In this document: positions 18,681 to 28,308 of the stretch, piece by piece
Layout of the letters: the number at the start of each line of letters is the position of its first letter
Position numbering within the stretch: position 1 is the stretch's first letter
Assembly (NCBI RefSeq): GCF_018282095.1
Contig: NZ_CP074126.1
Coordinates: 1,498,501-1,562,500 of the forward strand
Source: Pseudovibrio brasiliensis
GTDB taxonomy: Bacteria > Pseudomonadota > Alphaproteobacteria > Rhizobiales > Stappiaceae
Length of the DNA: 64,000 bases
Reading direction: 5' to 3'
Notes under the pieces: generated by a model
The model's database searches: none
Seen by the model: only the letters and a program-made list of their open reading frames with translations
What the model was told of the DNA's origin: nothing
Position numbers and translations under genes: made by a program

Positions 18681-19678
18681 GAGGCGACATGCAGTTTAAT
18701 GCTCGCAGCTGGTCCTTCTTCCAAGCTGTCGAGTTAATCCAGCGTTGCTATGACGAGAGCAATGAGGTTGGCACGCATCTTTTGCCAAAAGATGAGAAGA
18801 TCAACTTCAGTGTCATGCATTCACTTGGCTTTCCGCTCTCTGATATTGCCAGTATCGAGAAACGAGGTGAGGCAGAAGATGGTGACGAGTCGATCAGTTA
18901 TGCTGACTTCAATATGGAAGTCACATTCCTTGGCTTGCATGGCTCAAGTTCGCCACTTCCCTCTTACTATCAAGAGGTCATAGCCAAGTATGATGCGCAG
19001 GGCTCCTTGATGAAGGGGTTCTTTGATTTCTTCCATAACCGCCTTGTTGGCCTCCTGCACCGCTCCATGCGTAAGTATCGCTTTTATGTGCGTTACGAAC
19101 CGGGAGCGTTGGATCCGTTTTCTCAATGGGTGTTTTGCATCTTCGGCCTGTCAGATCAGGAAGCTCGCCGCAAATCTCCAATCAATTGGGCGCGCTTGCT
19201 CACATTTGCAGGTGTACTGGCCTCCCGAAATCGGTCACCGGCTGCCATTGCGAGTGTCGTCTCACACGCCTTTTTTCATAAGGATGTCGAGGTGGAAGAG
19301 TGGGTCGCTCGCAAGGTGGACATTCCTGCAGCTCAACGCTCTGAGCTTGGACAGCATAATATGCTTCTGGGTGAAGATACCATTATCGGAGACAGCGTTT
19401 CCGATATCTCCAGCAAGTTTAATATCTTCATCAAGAACCTGAGTTTCGAACGTTTCCAGGACTTTCTCCCGCACGGGCGTGACTACAAGGCCCTGCGAGA
19501 TCTGGTTGAGTTCATGCTGCGCGACCAGCATGCCTATGACATCAAGCTGGAACTCGCGTCCAAACAGGCCACACCTGTTGTGCTCTCCGATGAATATCAA
19601 GGACGGCTGGGTTGGTCGACGTTTCTCGATAAAGGCGATGAGAGCCCTCGCGAAGTTCTCATTTCAGCGCGGTTGTAG
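18644..19678 (+). CDS. tssG: T6SS baseplate protein TssG
   Basis: The 344-residue protein has the family's N-terminal signature (WSFFQAVELIQRCY, about residues 22-35). Its conserved central region includes FFDFFHNRLVGLLHRSMRKY. It starts at the ATG at 18644, inside the end of tssF, a 37-bp overlap that suggests coupled translation of the TssF-TssG pair. tagH follows after 8 bp. Confidence 0.95.
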   Translation: MASENWATASDLRGDMQFNARSWSFFQAVELIQRCYDESNEVGTHLLPKDEKINFSVMHSLGFPLSDIASIEKRGEAEDGDESISYADFNMEVTFLGLHGSSSPLPSYYQEVIAKYDAQGSLMKGFFDFFHNRLVGLLHRSMRKYRFYVRYEPGALDPFSQWVFCIFGLSDQEARRKSPINWARLLTFAGVLASRNRSPAAIASVVSHAFFHKDVEVEEWVARKVDIPAAQRSELGQHNMLLGEDTIIGDSVSDISSKFNIFIKNLSFERFQDFLPHGRDYKALRDLVEFMLRDQHAYDIKLELASKQATPVVLSDEYQGRLGWSTFLDKGDESPREVLISARL

Positions 19679-19686
19679 GAGGTAAA

Positions 19687-21186
19687 ATGAAGCTGGTTTT
19701 AGTCATCAACAACACCTCCACGCTGGAGAATGGCAGCAAAGCTACCGCCACGTTTGAGAAAACCGGCGGGAGCATCGGCTCTGGTTCGCAATGCCATTGG
19801 CAGTTGATGGATCGACACAACTCCGTCTCCCGCGAACATGTGCGCGTGTTCTTTCAGGATGGCGTCTATTGCGCCGAAGCCGTTGGTGATGAAGGGATCA
19901 TCGTAAACGGCTCAAACCGACCAATCCCGTCTGGGCAACGCTTTCGTATTTCAGATGGTGACGTCTGGAAGGTTGGGGCGTTTAAACTGACAACCTATGT
20001 GGTCGCTGAAGGAAGCGAACTGGAAGACCACAGCGAGCAGTGGGCGGGCCGGTTTGCAGCCATTGATACTATCGTGTCAGGGCATTTGCAGGATGAAGAC
20101 GAACAGTCTCAAAGCAATGTTGAATACATCCTTGCCGATCGCCTTGAGAGCGATCTGAGCGAGGACTTTTTCGCAGGCAATCAACGTTCCAACGCGCTTC
20201 TTTGTGATCCGGTTGAAGTTTTAGACCAGCAAGATGAAGAAGGCCTGCCAGGAAATCAGGACCCTCTCTCCCAACTCAATCATGACAGTGAACCTGAGCA
20301 GCAAGAGCAGGATGAAGATCTTTTGGGCACGCTGGGATTACAACCCGAGTACAGCGGGAAGGCGGTCGGTATCGATGACCCTCAAGCTCATCACCGCCTC
20401 ATGATTATGCCCCAAGCAAAAGGAAACCATGCAATGTCCACGACGAGTACAGAGCCGGTTGACCCGGAAATGGATAGCTATCTTGAATCCCTGACGAACT
20501 CGGGCGGGCAGGAAATGCTGGTTAGCGATATTCAGGAGACCGAGAGCTGGCATGGGTCGGTTTCTTTATCTGAAACGGGTGAAGAAGGCATGGTGGATCA
20601 CGTTGTGCTGCGACCACTCCTGTCTGCATTGGGACTACCGATTGGCGATATGAGTTTGCCTGAGGCAAACCGCATTACGCAGGAAGTTGGGGCGGCTTTG
20701 AAGACTGCGATTTCCGGTCTGATGTCCATCCACGCTCAGCAGTGGGAAGATCGGTCTTCCATGAACGACACCCACTTGCATCCGGTGGAAGACAACCCAA
20801 TCCGATTGGCGCAAAGCCCTGAACAGGCAATCGAAGATTTGCTGCTTGTTCAAAGCCCTGTGCACCTGAATGCAGCATCCGCCATTGAAGAGAGCCTCAT
20901 GCAGATTGAGTTGCATGAGAAGGCAAGCCGCATCGCCGCTGATGAAGCTCTAGAAGCCGTGCTGTTTGGTCTTTCCCCTGAGAACCTGACCAAGCGCTTT
21001 GCGCGTTACAAAGGGCATGCGCCTCGTACAGGAGACCTCGATAGCTGGAACTGGCAGATGTACGAGCATTACTACAATGAAATGCGCTCCGGCCGGCAAC
21101 GCGGACTAACCCGCATGTTCTGGGAGATTTTCCGTCAGGTGTACGACCGTGAAATGCGCAGCCATCAGCTCTGTGCTGCGGAGTAA
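19687..21186 (+). CDS. tagH: T6SS FHA-domain protein TagH
   Basis: The 499-residue protein has an N-terminal FHA domain (about residues 25-95; GSGSQCHWQLMDRHNSVSRE has the usual Ser/His phosphopeptide-binding core). A long acidic, poorly conserved middle follows, and then a conserved C-terminal domain (about 300-499) found in type VI TagH/ImpI proteins. FHA proteins of T6SS are usually regulated by threonine phosphorylation through PpkA and PppA. No such kinase or phosphatase gene is present in this window. It starts after a strong AGGAGG site 8 bp downstream of tssG. Confidence 0.9.
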   Translation: MKLVLVINNTSTLENGSKATATFEKTGGSIGSGSQCHWQLMDRHNSVSREHVRVFFQDGVYCAEAVGDEGIIVNGSNRPIPSGQRFRISDGDVWKVGAFKLTTYVVAEGSELEDHSEQWAGRFAAIDTIVSGHLQDEDEQSQSNVEYILADRLESDLSEDFFAGNQRSNALLCDPVEVLDQQDEEGLPGNQDPLSQLNHDSEPEQQEQDEDLLGTLGLQPEYSGKAVGIDDPQAHHRLMIMPQAKGNHAMSTTSTEPVDPEMDSYLESLTNSGGQEMLVSDIQETESWHGSVSLSETGEEGMVDHVVLRPLLSALGLPIGDMSLPEANRITQEVGAALKTAISGLMSIHAQQWEDRSSMNDTHLHPVEDNPIRLAQSPEQAIEDLLLVQSPVHLNAASAIEESLMQIELHEKASRIAADEALEAVLFGLSPENLTKRFARYKGHAPRTGDLDSWNWQMYEHYYNEMRSGRQRGLTRMFWEIFRQVYDREMRSHQLCAAE

Positions 21187-21251
21187 ACGGGATGGCGGAT
21201 CAGTACACCCAATACCTTCAGTTTCCAGAATAAGAAGGCAGCAAGCAGAAA

Positions 21252-21812
21252 ATGAACTGGGGTTGGACACAACACGCGCTCCTGAAAAAGAGCTTCCATT
21301 TGATCTGTATGTTCACAGCACTTCTGGTGCTGGGGGCATGCGAAGCGCAGAAGATACCTGAGAAGGTTTTCAAGGTAGTCATGGATCCGGGCATTCCGGT
21401 GGGAGAGCCCAAAGACCAGCCGAGCCTGATTGATGTCACCATTTTCTCTGAGCCGGGATCAAACAAGAATGATCTAGGTGAGAGTGTTCCAATCGATGTC
21501 TGGGTCTTTCAATTGGGTGATGACGGTAAGTTGCTTCAGTCCTCGTTTGAAGAGGCAACGGAAGACTACGAGAACGCCCTTGGAACCACTTTTATTGACG
21601 TGAAAGAAGTTCAGGTCATGCCTGGGGAGTCAAAGGTTGTGACAGAACTGGAGCTGGACAAGGAAACGGTCTTCATCGGTCTGGTCGGTGGATATGCCAA
21701 ACCTGAGAAGGTCGACTGGCGCGCTGTCGAGAATGTCAAACCCAAGGGAGAGACGTACAAGCTACTTGCTGTGATCAGCAGAAAAAAAATTATCACAAAC
21801 CTGCATCGATAG
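21252..21812 (+). CDS. tssJ: T6SS outer-membrane lipoprotein TssJ
   Basis: The 186-residue product starts with a lipoprotein signal: a hydrophobic stretch ending in the lipobox LGAC, with lipidated Cys at residue 30. The mature part (IPVGEPKDQPSLIDVTIF onward) matches the TssJ/VasD beta-sandwich. TssJ anchors the TssM periplasmic domain to the outer membrane. The ribosome-binding site before 21252 is weak, and a start at the internal ATG (residue 20) would leave too short a signal. It is placed between tagH and tssK. Confidence 0.88.
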   Translation: MNWGWTQHALLKKSFHLICMFTALLVLGACEAQKIPEKVFKVVMDPGIPVGEPKDQPSLIDVTIFSEPGSNKNDLGESVPIDVWVFQLGDDGKLLQSSFEEATEDYENALGTTFIDVKEVQVMPGESKVVTELELDKETVFIGLVGGYAKPEKVDWRAVENVKPKGETYKLLAVISRKKIITNLHR

Positions 21813-21841
21813 GTTTGAGAGCAAATAGGTTTATTTAGATT

Positions 21842-23191
21842 ATGTCACTGCGAAATCATGTAATTTGGCGAGATGGCTTGTTTTTAAAGCCCCACCATTT
21901 TCAGCAGCAACAGCGATACTTAGAGCATCTTATCCGCTCTCGCAGCGAAGCTATTGATCCTTACCAGCATGGGGTGAGCCGGTTGGAGATCAATAAGGAA
22001 AGCCTTCTGCACGGCAAGCTGCTCGTTGATTATGTGCTCGGCATTTTCCCCGATGGCACAACAATTGATGTGCCCGGCGAGTCCATGGCACCAGCACCTT
22101 TGGATGTGAGCGGTGAAAATGTGGTGGGCCAGACCGTTTACCTAGCTTTGCCGCTGCGCTCAAATGGTGTGCCAGAAGTCGAAGATCCGCTCAATCCTCA
22201 GGACGCGACCAGAATGCGCGCCTTTTCTCAGGATGTGCGCAACAACACCAGCTCAGACACAGAACCCTTCATCGTGGATGTGGCGCAGTATCGTTTGCGC
22301 CTGATGCTGGAACGTGAAGATCGCTCGGCATTCACCTGCCTACCGCTGACGCGCATTCGGAACAAAAACTCAGATGGCAGCGTTGTGCTGGATGACGAGT
22401 TCCTGCCGATGGCATCGACCATCGATGCTCAGCCACGTTTGCGCAAAACGCTTGATGATCTGGTGGGATTACTGCGCCAAAGAGCAACACACATTTCAAC
22501 GCGTATGGGGACGCCCGGTCAAAGAGGGGTCTCGGATGTCTCCGACTTCCTCATGCTACAGACAATCAACCGGCTCTGGCCTGAGTTTCGGCATACATCA
22601 TCGCTCAAAGGCGTGCACCCAAGAGAGCTTTACAAGATCTTTTCTGGTGCAGCAGGAGAACTGGCGACATTCACCAATGAACAGCGGATGCCGACCTCTT
22701 GGCCGGCGTATCATCATGAAGAGCCGCAGGTTTGCTTTGATCCGGTGATCAGTTCACTGCGGCAATCATTGTCAACGATCTTTGAAGCGAACGCGATTGC
22801 GCTGCCGTTGAACAAGCAGAAGTACGGGATCATTACATCTCCGCTCAATGATCGCTCACTGTTGAACTCAGCAATCTTTGTGGTTGCTGTGAAAGCCAGC
22901 ATGGAGCTTGAAGAGCTAGCAAAATCCTTCCCAGCACAAACCAAGGTCTCATCCATTGAGAGAATTCGTGAGCTGATCCACCTGCATTTGCCGGGTGTGG
23001 TTCTGCAGCGGTTGCCATCTCCTCCACGGCAGCTGCCTTATCATGCCGGGTTCTCTTACTTCCAGTTGGATGCTAACTCAGCTGGCTGGCAATACATTGA
23101 AAACGCGAGTGGTTTTGCTTTCCATATCGCGGGTGAGTTTGCCGATTTGCAGCTACAGTTCTGGGCTATTCGCAACGAAAGGACGGCATGA
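21842..23191 (+). CDS. tssK: T6SS baseplate adaptor TssK
   Basis: The 449-residue protein begins with the TssK signature HVIWRDGLFLKPHHFQQQQ. TssK trimers connect the baseplate to the TssJLM membrane complex and have a fold related to phage receptor-binding proteins. The gene overlaps tssL by four bases (ATGA). Length and sequence are normal. Confidence 0.96.
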   Translation: MSLRNHVIWRDGLFLKPHHFQQQQRYLEHLIRSRSEAIDPYQHGVSRLEINKESLLHGKLLVDYVLGIFPDGTTIDVPGESMAPAPLDVSGENVVGQTVYLALPLRSNGVPEVEDPLNPQDATRMRAFSQDVRNNTSSDTEPFIVDVAQYRLRLMLEREDRSAFTCLPLTRIRNKNSDGSVVLDDEFLPMASTIDAQPRLRKTLDDLVGLLRQRATHISTRMGTPGQRGVSDVSDFLMLQTINRLWPEFRHTSSLKGVHPRELYKIFSGAAGELATFTNEQRMPTSWPAYHHEEPQVCFDPVISSLRQSLSTIFEANAIALPLNKQKYGIITSPLNDRSLLNSAIFVVAVKASMELEELAKSFPAQTKVSSIERIRELIHLHLPGVVLQRLPSPPRQLPYHAGFSYFQLDANSAGWQYIENASGFAFHIAGEFADLQLQFWAIRNERTA

Positions 23192-24009
23192 TGAGTGAAG
23201 TCGCAAATCTGTTTGACGCTAACGATCCTGAAGTTGCAGAGGATGTGCCTGTAGCAACAGCAGAAAGTGTTCCGCAGAACCTGAAAGATGTTTCTCCGAG
23301 ACCCGTTCAACACATCAGTTTTCCGATGCGCGGGCATAGCATCAATAAGATCATTGATGCGAGCCAATCATTGCTGGCTTTGATCTCGCGTATTCCGGAA
23401 GTCTCTGAAAACAACAAGCTGGATTACCTCCATAAGGACGTTCGGGCAGAGATTGAATCTCTGGAACTTGAACTCCAGCGCGAAGGCTTTGACCGGGCGA
23501 CTATTCTGGCTCACCGCTATTGCCTTTGCTCCGCAATTGATGAGGCGGTGATGTGCTCGCCATGGGGGCAGAATTCTGATTGGTCAGAACGTAGCTTGCT
23601 GGCGCTGTTTCATAGCGAGACTTGGGGTGGAGAAAAGTTCTTCATCGTTCTCAGCAGGTTGATGCGGGATCCGGTTCGATACATCGAGTTGATTGAGTTC
23701 TTGTATGTGCTGCTTGGTCTCGGTTTTGAGGGCAAATACCGGGTCATGCACAACGGCAAGCTGCAGCTTGAGGAAATCATGAGGGACGTTCGCCACATCA
23801 TCCGTCAGGAACGTGGTGAGGGGACTTCTGAACTCGGTCAATCAGAAAACAAAATTATAGAAAAAGCGCATGTTGTTCATTGGCATACGCCTGTTTCCCT
23901 TGTTTGGATTAGCCTTTTTATTTTGTGCGCACTGACCTACATCGGGTTTTATTGGCAGATCGACCAATACACCGACGGTGTTGTCACCCAGTTGCGCGAA
24001 ATGCTTTAG
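23188..24009 (+). CDS. tssL: T6SS inner-membrane protein TssL (DotU family)
   Basis: The 273-residue protein has the DotU cytoplasmic helical domain (about residues 60-220; CSAIDEAVMCSPWG is a hallmark) and a single C-terminal TM segment (about 235-256). It lacks any C-terminal OmpA/peptidoglycan-binding extension, so anchoring to the cell wall must come from another protein, or not at all. It is coupled to tssK by an ATGA overlap and followed 15 bp later by tssH. Confidence 0.95.
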   Translation: MMSEVANLFDANDPEVAEDVPVATAESVPQNLKDVSPRPVQHISFPMRGHSINKIIDASQSLLALISRIPEVSENNKLDYLHKDVRAEIESLELELQREGFDRATILAHRYCLCSAIDEAVMCSPWGQNSDWSERSLLALFHSETWGGEKFFIVLSRLMRDPVRYIELIEFLYVLLGLGFEGKYRVMHNGKLQLEEIMRDVRHIIRQERGEGTSELGQSENKIIEKAHVVHWHTPVSLVWISLFILCALTYIGFYWQIDQYTDGVVTQLREML

Positions 24010-24024
24010 TTTTGGAGATCGGGT

Positions 24025-26730
24025 ATGGCTCGACTGGAAATCAAGGCGCTGATTGAGCGTCTCAACCCGTGCTGTCGGCAGGCAATTGAAGAAGCTGCTA
24101 GCCTGTGCGTTTCAAACTCGCATCAGGAAGTAACAATTGAGCATTTCCTCATTTCTCTTGATTCACAACCTGCAGTAGATTTTAGGCTTCTCGTACAAAG
24201 CCAGAATGTAGATGTTGACGTATTAAACGAGGCACTTCGTGCGACATTCAATCGGTACCGTCGGGTTGAAGCCGACCGAACGCCAACCTTCTCACCGTTG
24301 CTGCAGGACTTATTGCAAGATGCCTGGTTGATTGCTTCCGTCGAGCAAGGTGAAAAGACTGTTCGCTCGGGAGCTGTACTGATTGCGCTACTGAACGACC
24401 GTGGTCGTTACATGCAGATGGACTACTATCCTCTGCTTGAGCGCGTTTCGTCCGATACCTTGCTCCGACAGTTTGATGAGCTAACTGCGGGGTCATTTGA
24501 GAAGGACCATCGTGCCGGGCAGGGTGCTGGCGGTGCGGCAGGTGCAGGCGATACGGCGGATGGGTTTCTTCATAAATACGGAACCAACTTCACCCAGCTT
24601 GCGAAGGACGGAAAGATTGATCCGATCTTCTGCCGGGACAATGAGATTCGCCAGATTATTGAGATCCTGTGCCGACGTCGCAAAAACAACCCGATTTGTG
24701 TGGGCGAAGCAGGCGTAGGTAAAACCGCATTGGCTGAGGGGCTTGCACTGCGCATCGCAAATGGTGAGGTGCCTGAAGACTTTGCCAATGTCGCGCTGTG
24801 GGGGCTGGATGTTGGTGCCCTGCAGGCGGGTGCTTCTATGAAAGGTGAGTTTGAAAAGCGCCTGAAGGGTGTGATCGATGAAGTGCGTTCCAGCGCTGAG
24901 CCTATCATTCTTTTCATCGATGAAGCTCACACTCTGATTGGCGCCGGAGGTGACCAGGGTGGTTCTGATGCAGCGAACCTTTTGAAACCAGCTCTTGCTA
25001 GAGGTGAGCTGAAAACAATCGCTGCAACAACCTGGACAGAGTACAAAAAGTACTTTGAAAAAGATCCGGCGCTTACCCGCCGCTTCCAGTTGGTGAAGCT
25101 GGATGAGCCAACCATTGATGAAGCGATCATCATCATGCGCGGGCTCAAAAAGGCCTATGAAGAAGCGCATGGCGTCTACATCACTGAGGAGGCTATTGGC
25201 GCCTCAGTTCGTCTGGCTGCGCGTTACATCACCGGTCGCCAACTGCCGGACAAAGCGATTGATGTTCTGGATACTGCCTGCGCTCGTGTCCGCGCTGGAG
25301 CCAACACTCCACCAGTAGAACTGCAGGACGTTGAGCAAAGCCTTCAAACCCTGAGCTGGGAGAGGGAAGGTTTGGAGCGCGATCAGCTCACAGCACCTTT
25401 AGAACCTGAGCAGCTGGAGCGTCTGAAGGCAATTGCTGATCAGATCAATGATCTTGAGGAACGCAAGCAGGAACTATCTTCTCGCCTGGAAGCGCAGGTG
25501 GCTCTGGCTGAAAACTTCATCTCTGCGCGCGAAGACTTGTTCCAAAAACAGCCGGAAACGCTGGAGGACGATGCGCTGGAGCAAGACCGTGCTTTTCTCG
25601 CCAGTCGCAAAAACGCACTGATAGCAGAAGCTGGCTCTGAGCCTCTCATTTCGGTGGAAGTAGGTTCTGCGGAGATTGCTGCAATCATCAGCGATTGGAC
25701 GGGCATTCCAGTGAACTCCATGGTTCAGGATGATTACCATCGCCTTCTGACGCTTGCTGAAACCATGAAGAAGGCGATTAAAGGTCAGGACCACGCAATT
25801 GATGCCATCGAAGCGCGGTTGCGAGCATCACGGCTTGATCTGCATAAAAAAGGCCAGCCGTTGGGCGTGTTCTTCCTTGCAGGACCTTCAGGCGTGGGTA
25901 AGACAGAAACCGCGCTTGAGGTATCGCGCCGGCTGTTTGGTGGTGAGGAGTTTATCACAACCATCAACATGTCTGAGTATCAGGAGCGACATACAGTCTC
26001 TCGTCTGATCGGCTCACCTCCCGGTTATGTCGGCTATGGCGAGGGTGGTGTTCTGACTGAAGCCATTCGCAAGAAACCATATTCCGTTGTGTTGCTTGAT
26101 GAGGTTGAAAAGGCCGATCCCAATGTCCTCAATCTGTTTTATCAGGCCTTTGACAAAGGGGAACTGGCAGACGGGGAAGGGCGCCTCATAGACTGTCGGA
26201 ATGTTGTGTTCTTCTTGACCAGTAATCTGGGCTCGGATCAGATTGAAAACTGGGTTGCAAATGCAGAAGATGATCAGGCGCCGAGCCATGGCTCAATGTT
26301 GAAGTCTCTTACGCCGCTGTTTGCTCAACATTTCAAACCAGCGCTTTTGGCTCGCATGGAGCCTCTGGTGTACATGCCGCTTTCTGAAGAAGTGCTGGCC
26401 GACATCGTTCAGATGCGTCTGGATGACCTCATCGAGCTTCTGAAAGAAACCCAAAAGATCGCTCTGACAATCACCGAGGCTGCATATGGCCGCGTGACGC
26501 AAATGTGCCGGGTGGCCTCAAACGGTGCGCGACTTGTTGATCAGGTCATTCAACGCCAGCTGCTTCCCACACTCTCCATTGAGATCCTGGAGGCAGGACA
26601 TCGCGGCGAGCACATCGCTTCCATCACCATCGATTCTCCAGAAGACGATGGCGGTTTCTCTTTTTCTGCGGTTTTCCAGGAAGATGCGGTAGCCGAACCA
26701 ACCAATGAACACACATTGGAAGAGGTATAG
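24025..26730 (+). CDS. tssH: T6SS sheath-recycling ATPase TssH (ClpV)
   Basis: The 901-residue AAA+ unfoldase has an N-terminal Clp-N domain (about 1-150). AAA-1 carries Walker A GEAGVGKT (227-234) and Walker B LFIDEAH, a coiled-coil middle domain spans about 430-520, and AAA-2 carries Walker A GPSGVGKT (about 620-627) and the C-terminal D2-small domain. ClpV disassembles contracted TssB/TssC sheath for reuse. Both ATP sites look intact. It starts 15 bp after tssL with a good GGAG site, and is followed closely by the sigma-54 activator. Confidence 0.97.
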   Translation: MARLEIKALIERLNPCCRQAIEEAASLCVSNSHQEVTIEHFLISLDSQPAVDFRLLVQSQNVDVDVLNEALRATFNRYRRVEADRTPTFSPLLQDLLQDAWLIASVEQGEKTVRSGAVLIALLNDRGRYMQMDYYPLLERVSSDTLLRQFDELTAGSFEKDHRAGQGAGGAAGAGDTADGFLHKYGTNFTQLAKDGKIDPIFCRDNEIRQIIEILCRRRKNNPICVGEAGVGKTALAEGLALRIANGEVPEDFANVALWGLDVGALQAGASMKGEFEKRLKGVIDEVRSSAEPIILFIDEAHTLIGAGGDQGGSDAANLLKPALARGELKTIAATTWTEYKKYFEKDPALTRRFQLVKLDEPTIDEAIIIMRGLKKAYEEAHGVYITEEAIGASVRLAARYITGRQLPDKAIDVLDTACARVRAGANTPPVELQDVEQSLQTLSWEREGLERDQLTAPLEPEQLERLKAIADQINDLEERKQELSSRLEAQVALAENFISAREDLFQKQPETLEDDALEQDRAFLASRKNALIAEAGSEPLISVEVGSAEIAAIISDWTGIPVNSMVQDDYHRLLTLAETMKKAIKGQDHAIDAIEARLRASRLDLHKKGQPLGVFFLAGPSGVGKTETALEVSRRLFGGEEFITTINMSEYQERHTVSRLIGSPPGYVGYGEGGVLTEAIRKKPYSVVLLDEVEKADPNVLNLFYQAFDKGELADGEGRLIDCRNVVFFLTSNLGSDQIENWVANAEDDQAPSHGSMLKSLTPLFAQHFKPALLARMEPLVYMPLSEEVLADIVQMRLDDLIELLKETQKIALTITEAAYGRVTQMCRVASNGARLVDQVIQRQLLPTLSIEILEAGHRGEHIASITIDSPEDDGGFSFSAVFQEDAVAEPTNEHTLEEV

Positions 26731-26740
26731 AGGTGCGGGT

Positions 26741-28306
26741 ATGGACACATCCTCTACAACAGATGCTCTTATGGCTTTCATGGCATGCAGATCGGAAAAT
26801 GAGCTACGTGCAAAGGTCCTGAAGACTATTCTGACGTCTACCAAAGCTCAGGCAATTGCCGTGTATCTGCCGGATGTCACTGGCCGAAAACTAATCCCTT
26901 TCGCCTGCGATGGTGGCTTACCAGTAAGTCGACTGCCAGAGCTTGAGAATGAAGTTGGTATGGAGCGTGATGGAGTTCTGGATGCGTTGCAGACCGAGCC
27001 CTTTCATGAGGCAAAGACACAAGGCTTGAGTAAAGCCCTGTTTTGCCGACATGGTTCACTCATCGGGCATCGCCTCTTGCTTGAGAGTGCAGAACGGAAC
27101 AACACGCATCAGCAGGTCTATGTCTTCCTGCTGATGCCGTCAGCAAGCATCACAACGCTTCAAAAAGACCACGCCGCAATGCACGTTTTGTGGCACTCCT
27201 ATTTCCATCTTTCTCTTCTTCTGAACTCACTGGATACACTGCAGAAAGATGGTGAAACGCAAGCAGTTCAGTCCAAAGTGCGAAAGGGGCAGGTGGATGC
27301 AATGCTCTCTGAAAGCCTTGTAGGACGATCACCGCAAATCGTTCAGGTTAGAGAAAAGATCGCGCAGTTCGCACAAACCAAGTACGCGATCCTTGTGCAA
27401 GGTGAGACGGGTTCTGGCAAAGAAATTGTAGCCCGCTCGTTGCATCGTTTGTCTCAGTTCTCTGATGGGCCGTTCATAGCTGAAAACATCTCGGCTCTGC
27501 CTGCAAACCTCATTGAAAGTGAGCTGTTCGGTTACAAAAAAGGCGCCTTCACCGGGGCAATGGAGAACAGAGATGGCCTCGTAAAACGTGCTTCGGGCGG
27601 TACGCTGTTTCTGGACGAGATTGGCGACCTCTCCATAGATCTGCAGGTGAAACTGCTCCGAATTCTGCAGGAGAAAAAACTTCGGCCCTTGGGCAGTGAT
27701 AAAGATGAGCCTGTCGATTTTCGGCTTGTGTGCGCAACTCACGTCAATCTGCGAGAGGCTATTGAGCAGGGCAAGTTCCGCGCCGACCTATTTTACCGCA
27801 TCTCCCAGCTTGCCATTGAGGTGCCACCACTGCGTATGCGTGATGGCGACAGTGTACACCTTGCGCGCTACTTCCTTCAGGAAATCGCAGTGAGTGAGGG
27901 AGATACGCCAAAGACGTTGAGTTCCGAAGCTATGGCTGTGCTGGAAGCTGCTGAGCTAAAAGGCAACGTTCGCGAACTTCAGAATTGCATGATCAAAGCC
28001 GTCTTCCTTGCTTTTGGAGCCGAAGAGATCACAGGTACTATGCTACGGCAGGCCATGGATGAGCAGATAACGTGTGCTCCTACCATTCAGAGCAGTGATG
28101 CTGCACCGCAGAGCGAAACAGAAGAACTGATGTTGGCTGAAAAAGGACTTCGAACGGTTTTATCTGATTTTGAACACCACCTGTTGAGCAATGCCTATTC
28201 TCGCTTCGATGGCGACCGGCAAAAAATGGCTGACTTCCTGCAGATCCCAAAGCGAACTTTGGCCAATAAACTCAGTAGCTTCAAACTATCGAACGGTGGA
28301 GTTTGA
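26741..28306 (+). CDS. vasH: Sigma-54-dependent activator of the T6SS (VasH type)
   Basis: A bacterial enhancer-binding protein of about 521 residues. The N-terminal region (about 1-170) looks like a GAF-type sensor. The central AAA+ domain (about 200-420) has Walker A GETGSGKE and the sigma-54-contacting loop GAFTGA. A Fis-type helix-turn-helix (DRQKMADFLQIPKRTLANKL) ends the protein. The ATG at 26741 is preferred over upstream codons, since AGAGGTG precedes it. It lies between tssH and vasI, as in Vibrio cholerae, where VasH activates hcp. Here the hcp gene has a sigma-54 promoter at 38022-38037. Confidence 0.93.
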   Translation: MDTSSTTDALMAFMACRSENELRAKVLKTILTSTKAQAIAVYLPDVTGRKLIPFACDGGLPVSRLPELENEVGMERDGVLDALQTEPFHEAKTQGLSKALFCRHGSLIGHRLLLESAERNNTHQQVYVFLLMPSASITTLQKDHAAMHVLWHSYFHLSLLLNSLDTLQKDGETQAVQSKVRKGQVDAMLSESLVGRSPQIVQVREKIAQFAQTKYAILVQGETGSGKEIVARSLHRLSQFSDGPFIAENISALPANLIESELFGYKKGAFTGAMENRDGLVKRASGGTLFLDEIGDLSIDLQVKLLRILQEKKLRPLGSDKDEPVDFRLVCATHVNLREAIEQGKFRADLFYRISQLAIEVPPLRMRDGDSVHLARYFLQEIAVSEGDTPKTLSSEAMAVLEAAELKGNVRELQNCMIKAVFLAFGAEEITGTMLRQAMDEQITCAPTIQSSDAAPQSETEELMLAEKGLRTVLSDFEHHLLSNAYSRFDGDRQKMADFLQIPKRTLANKLSSFKLSNGGV

Positions 28307-28308
28307 TC

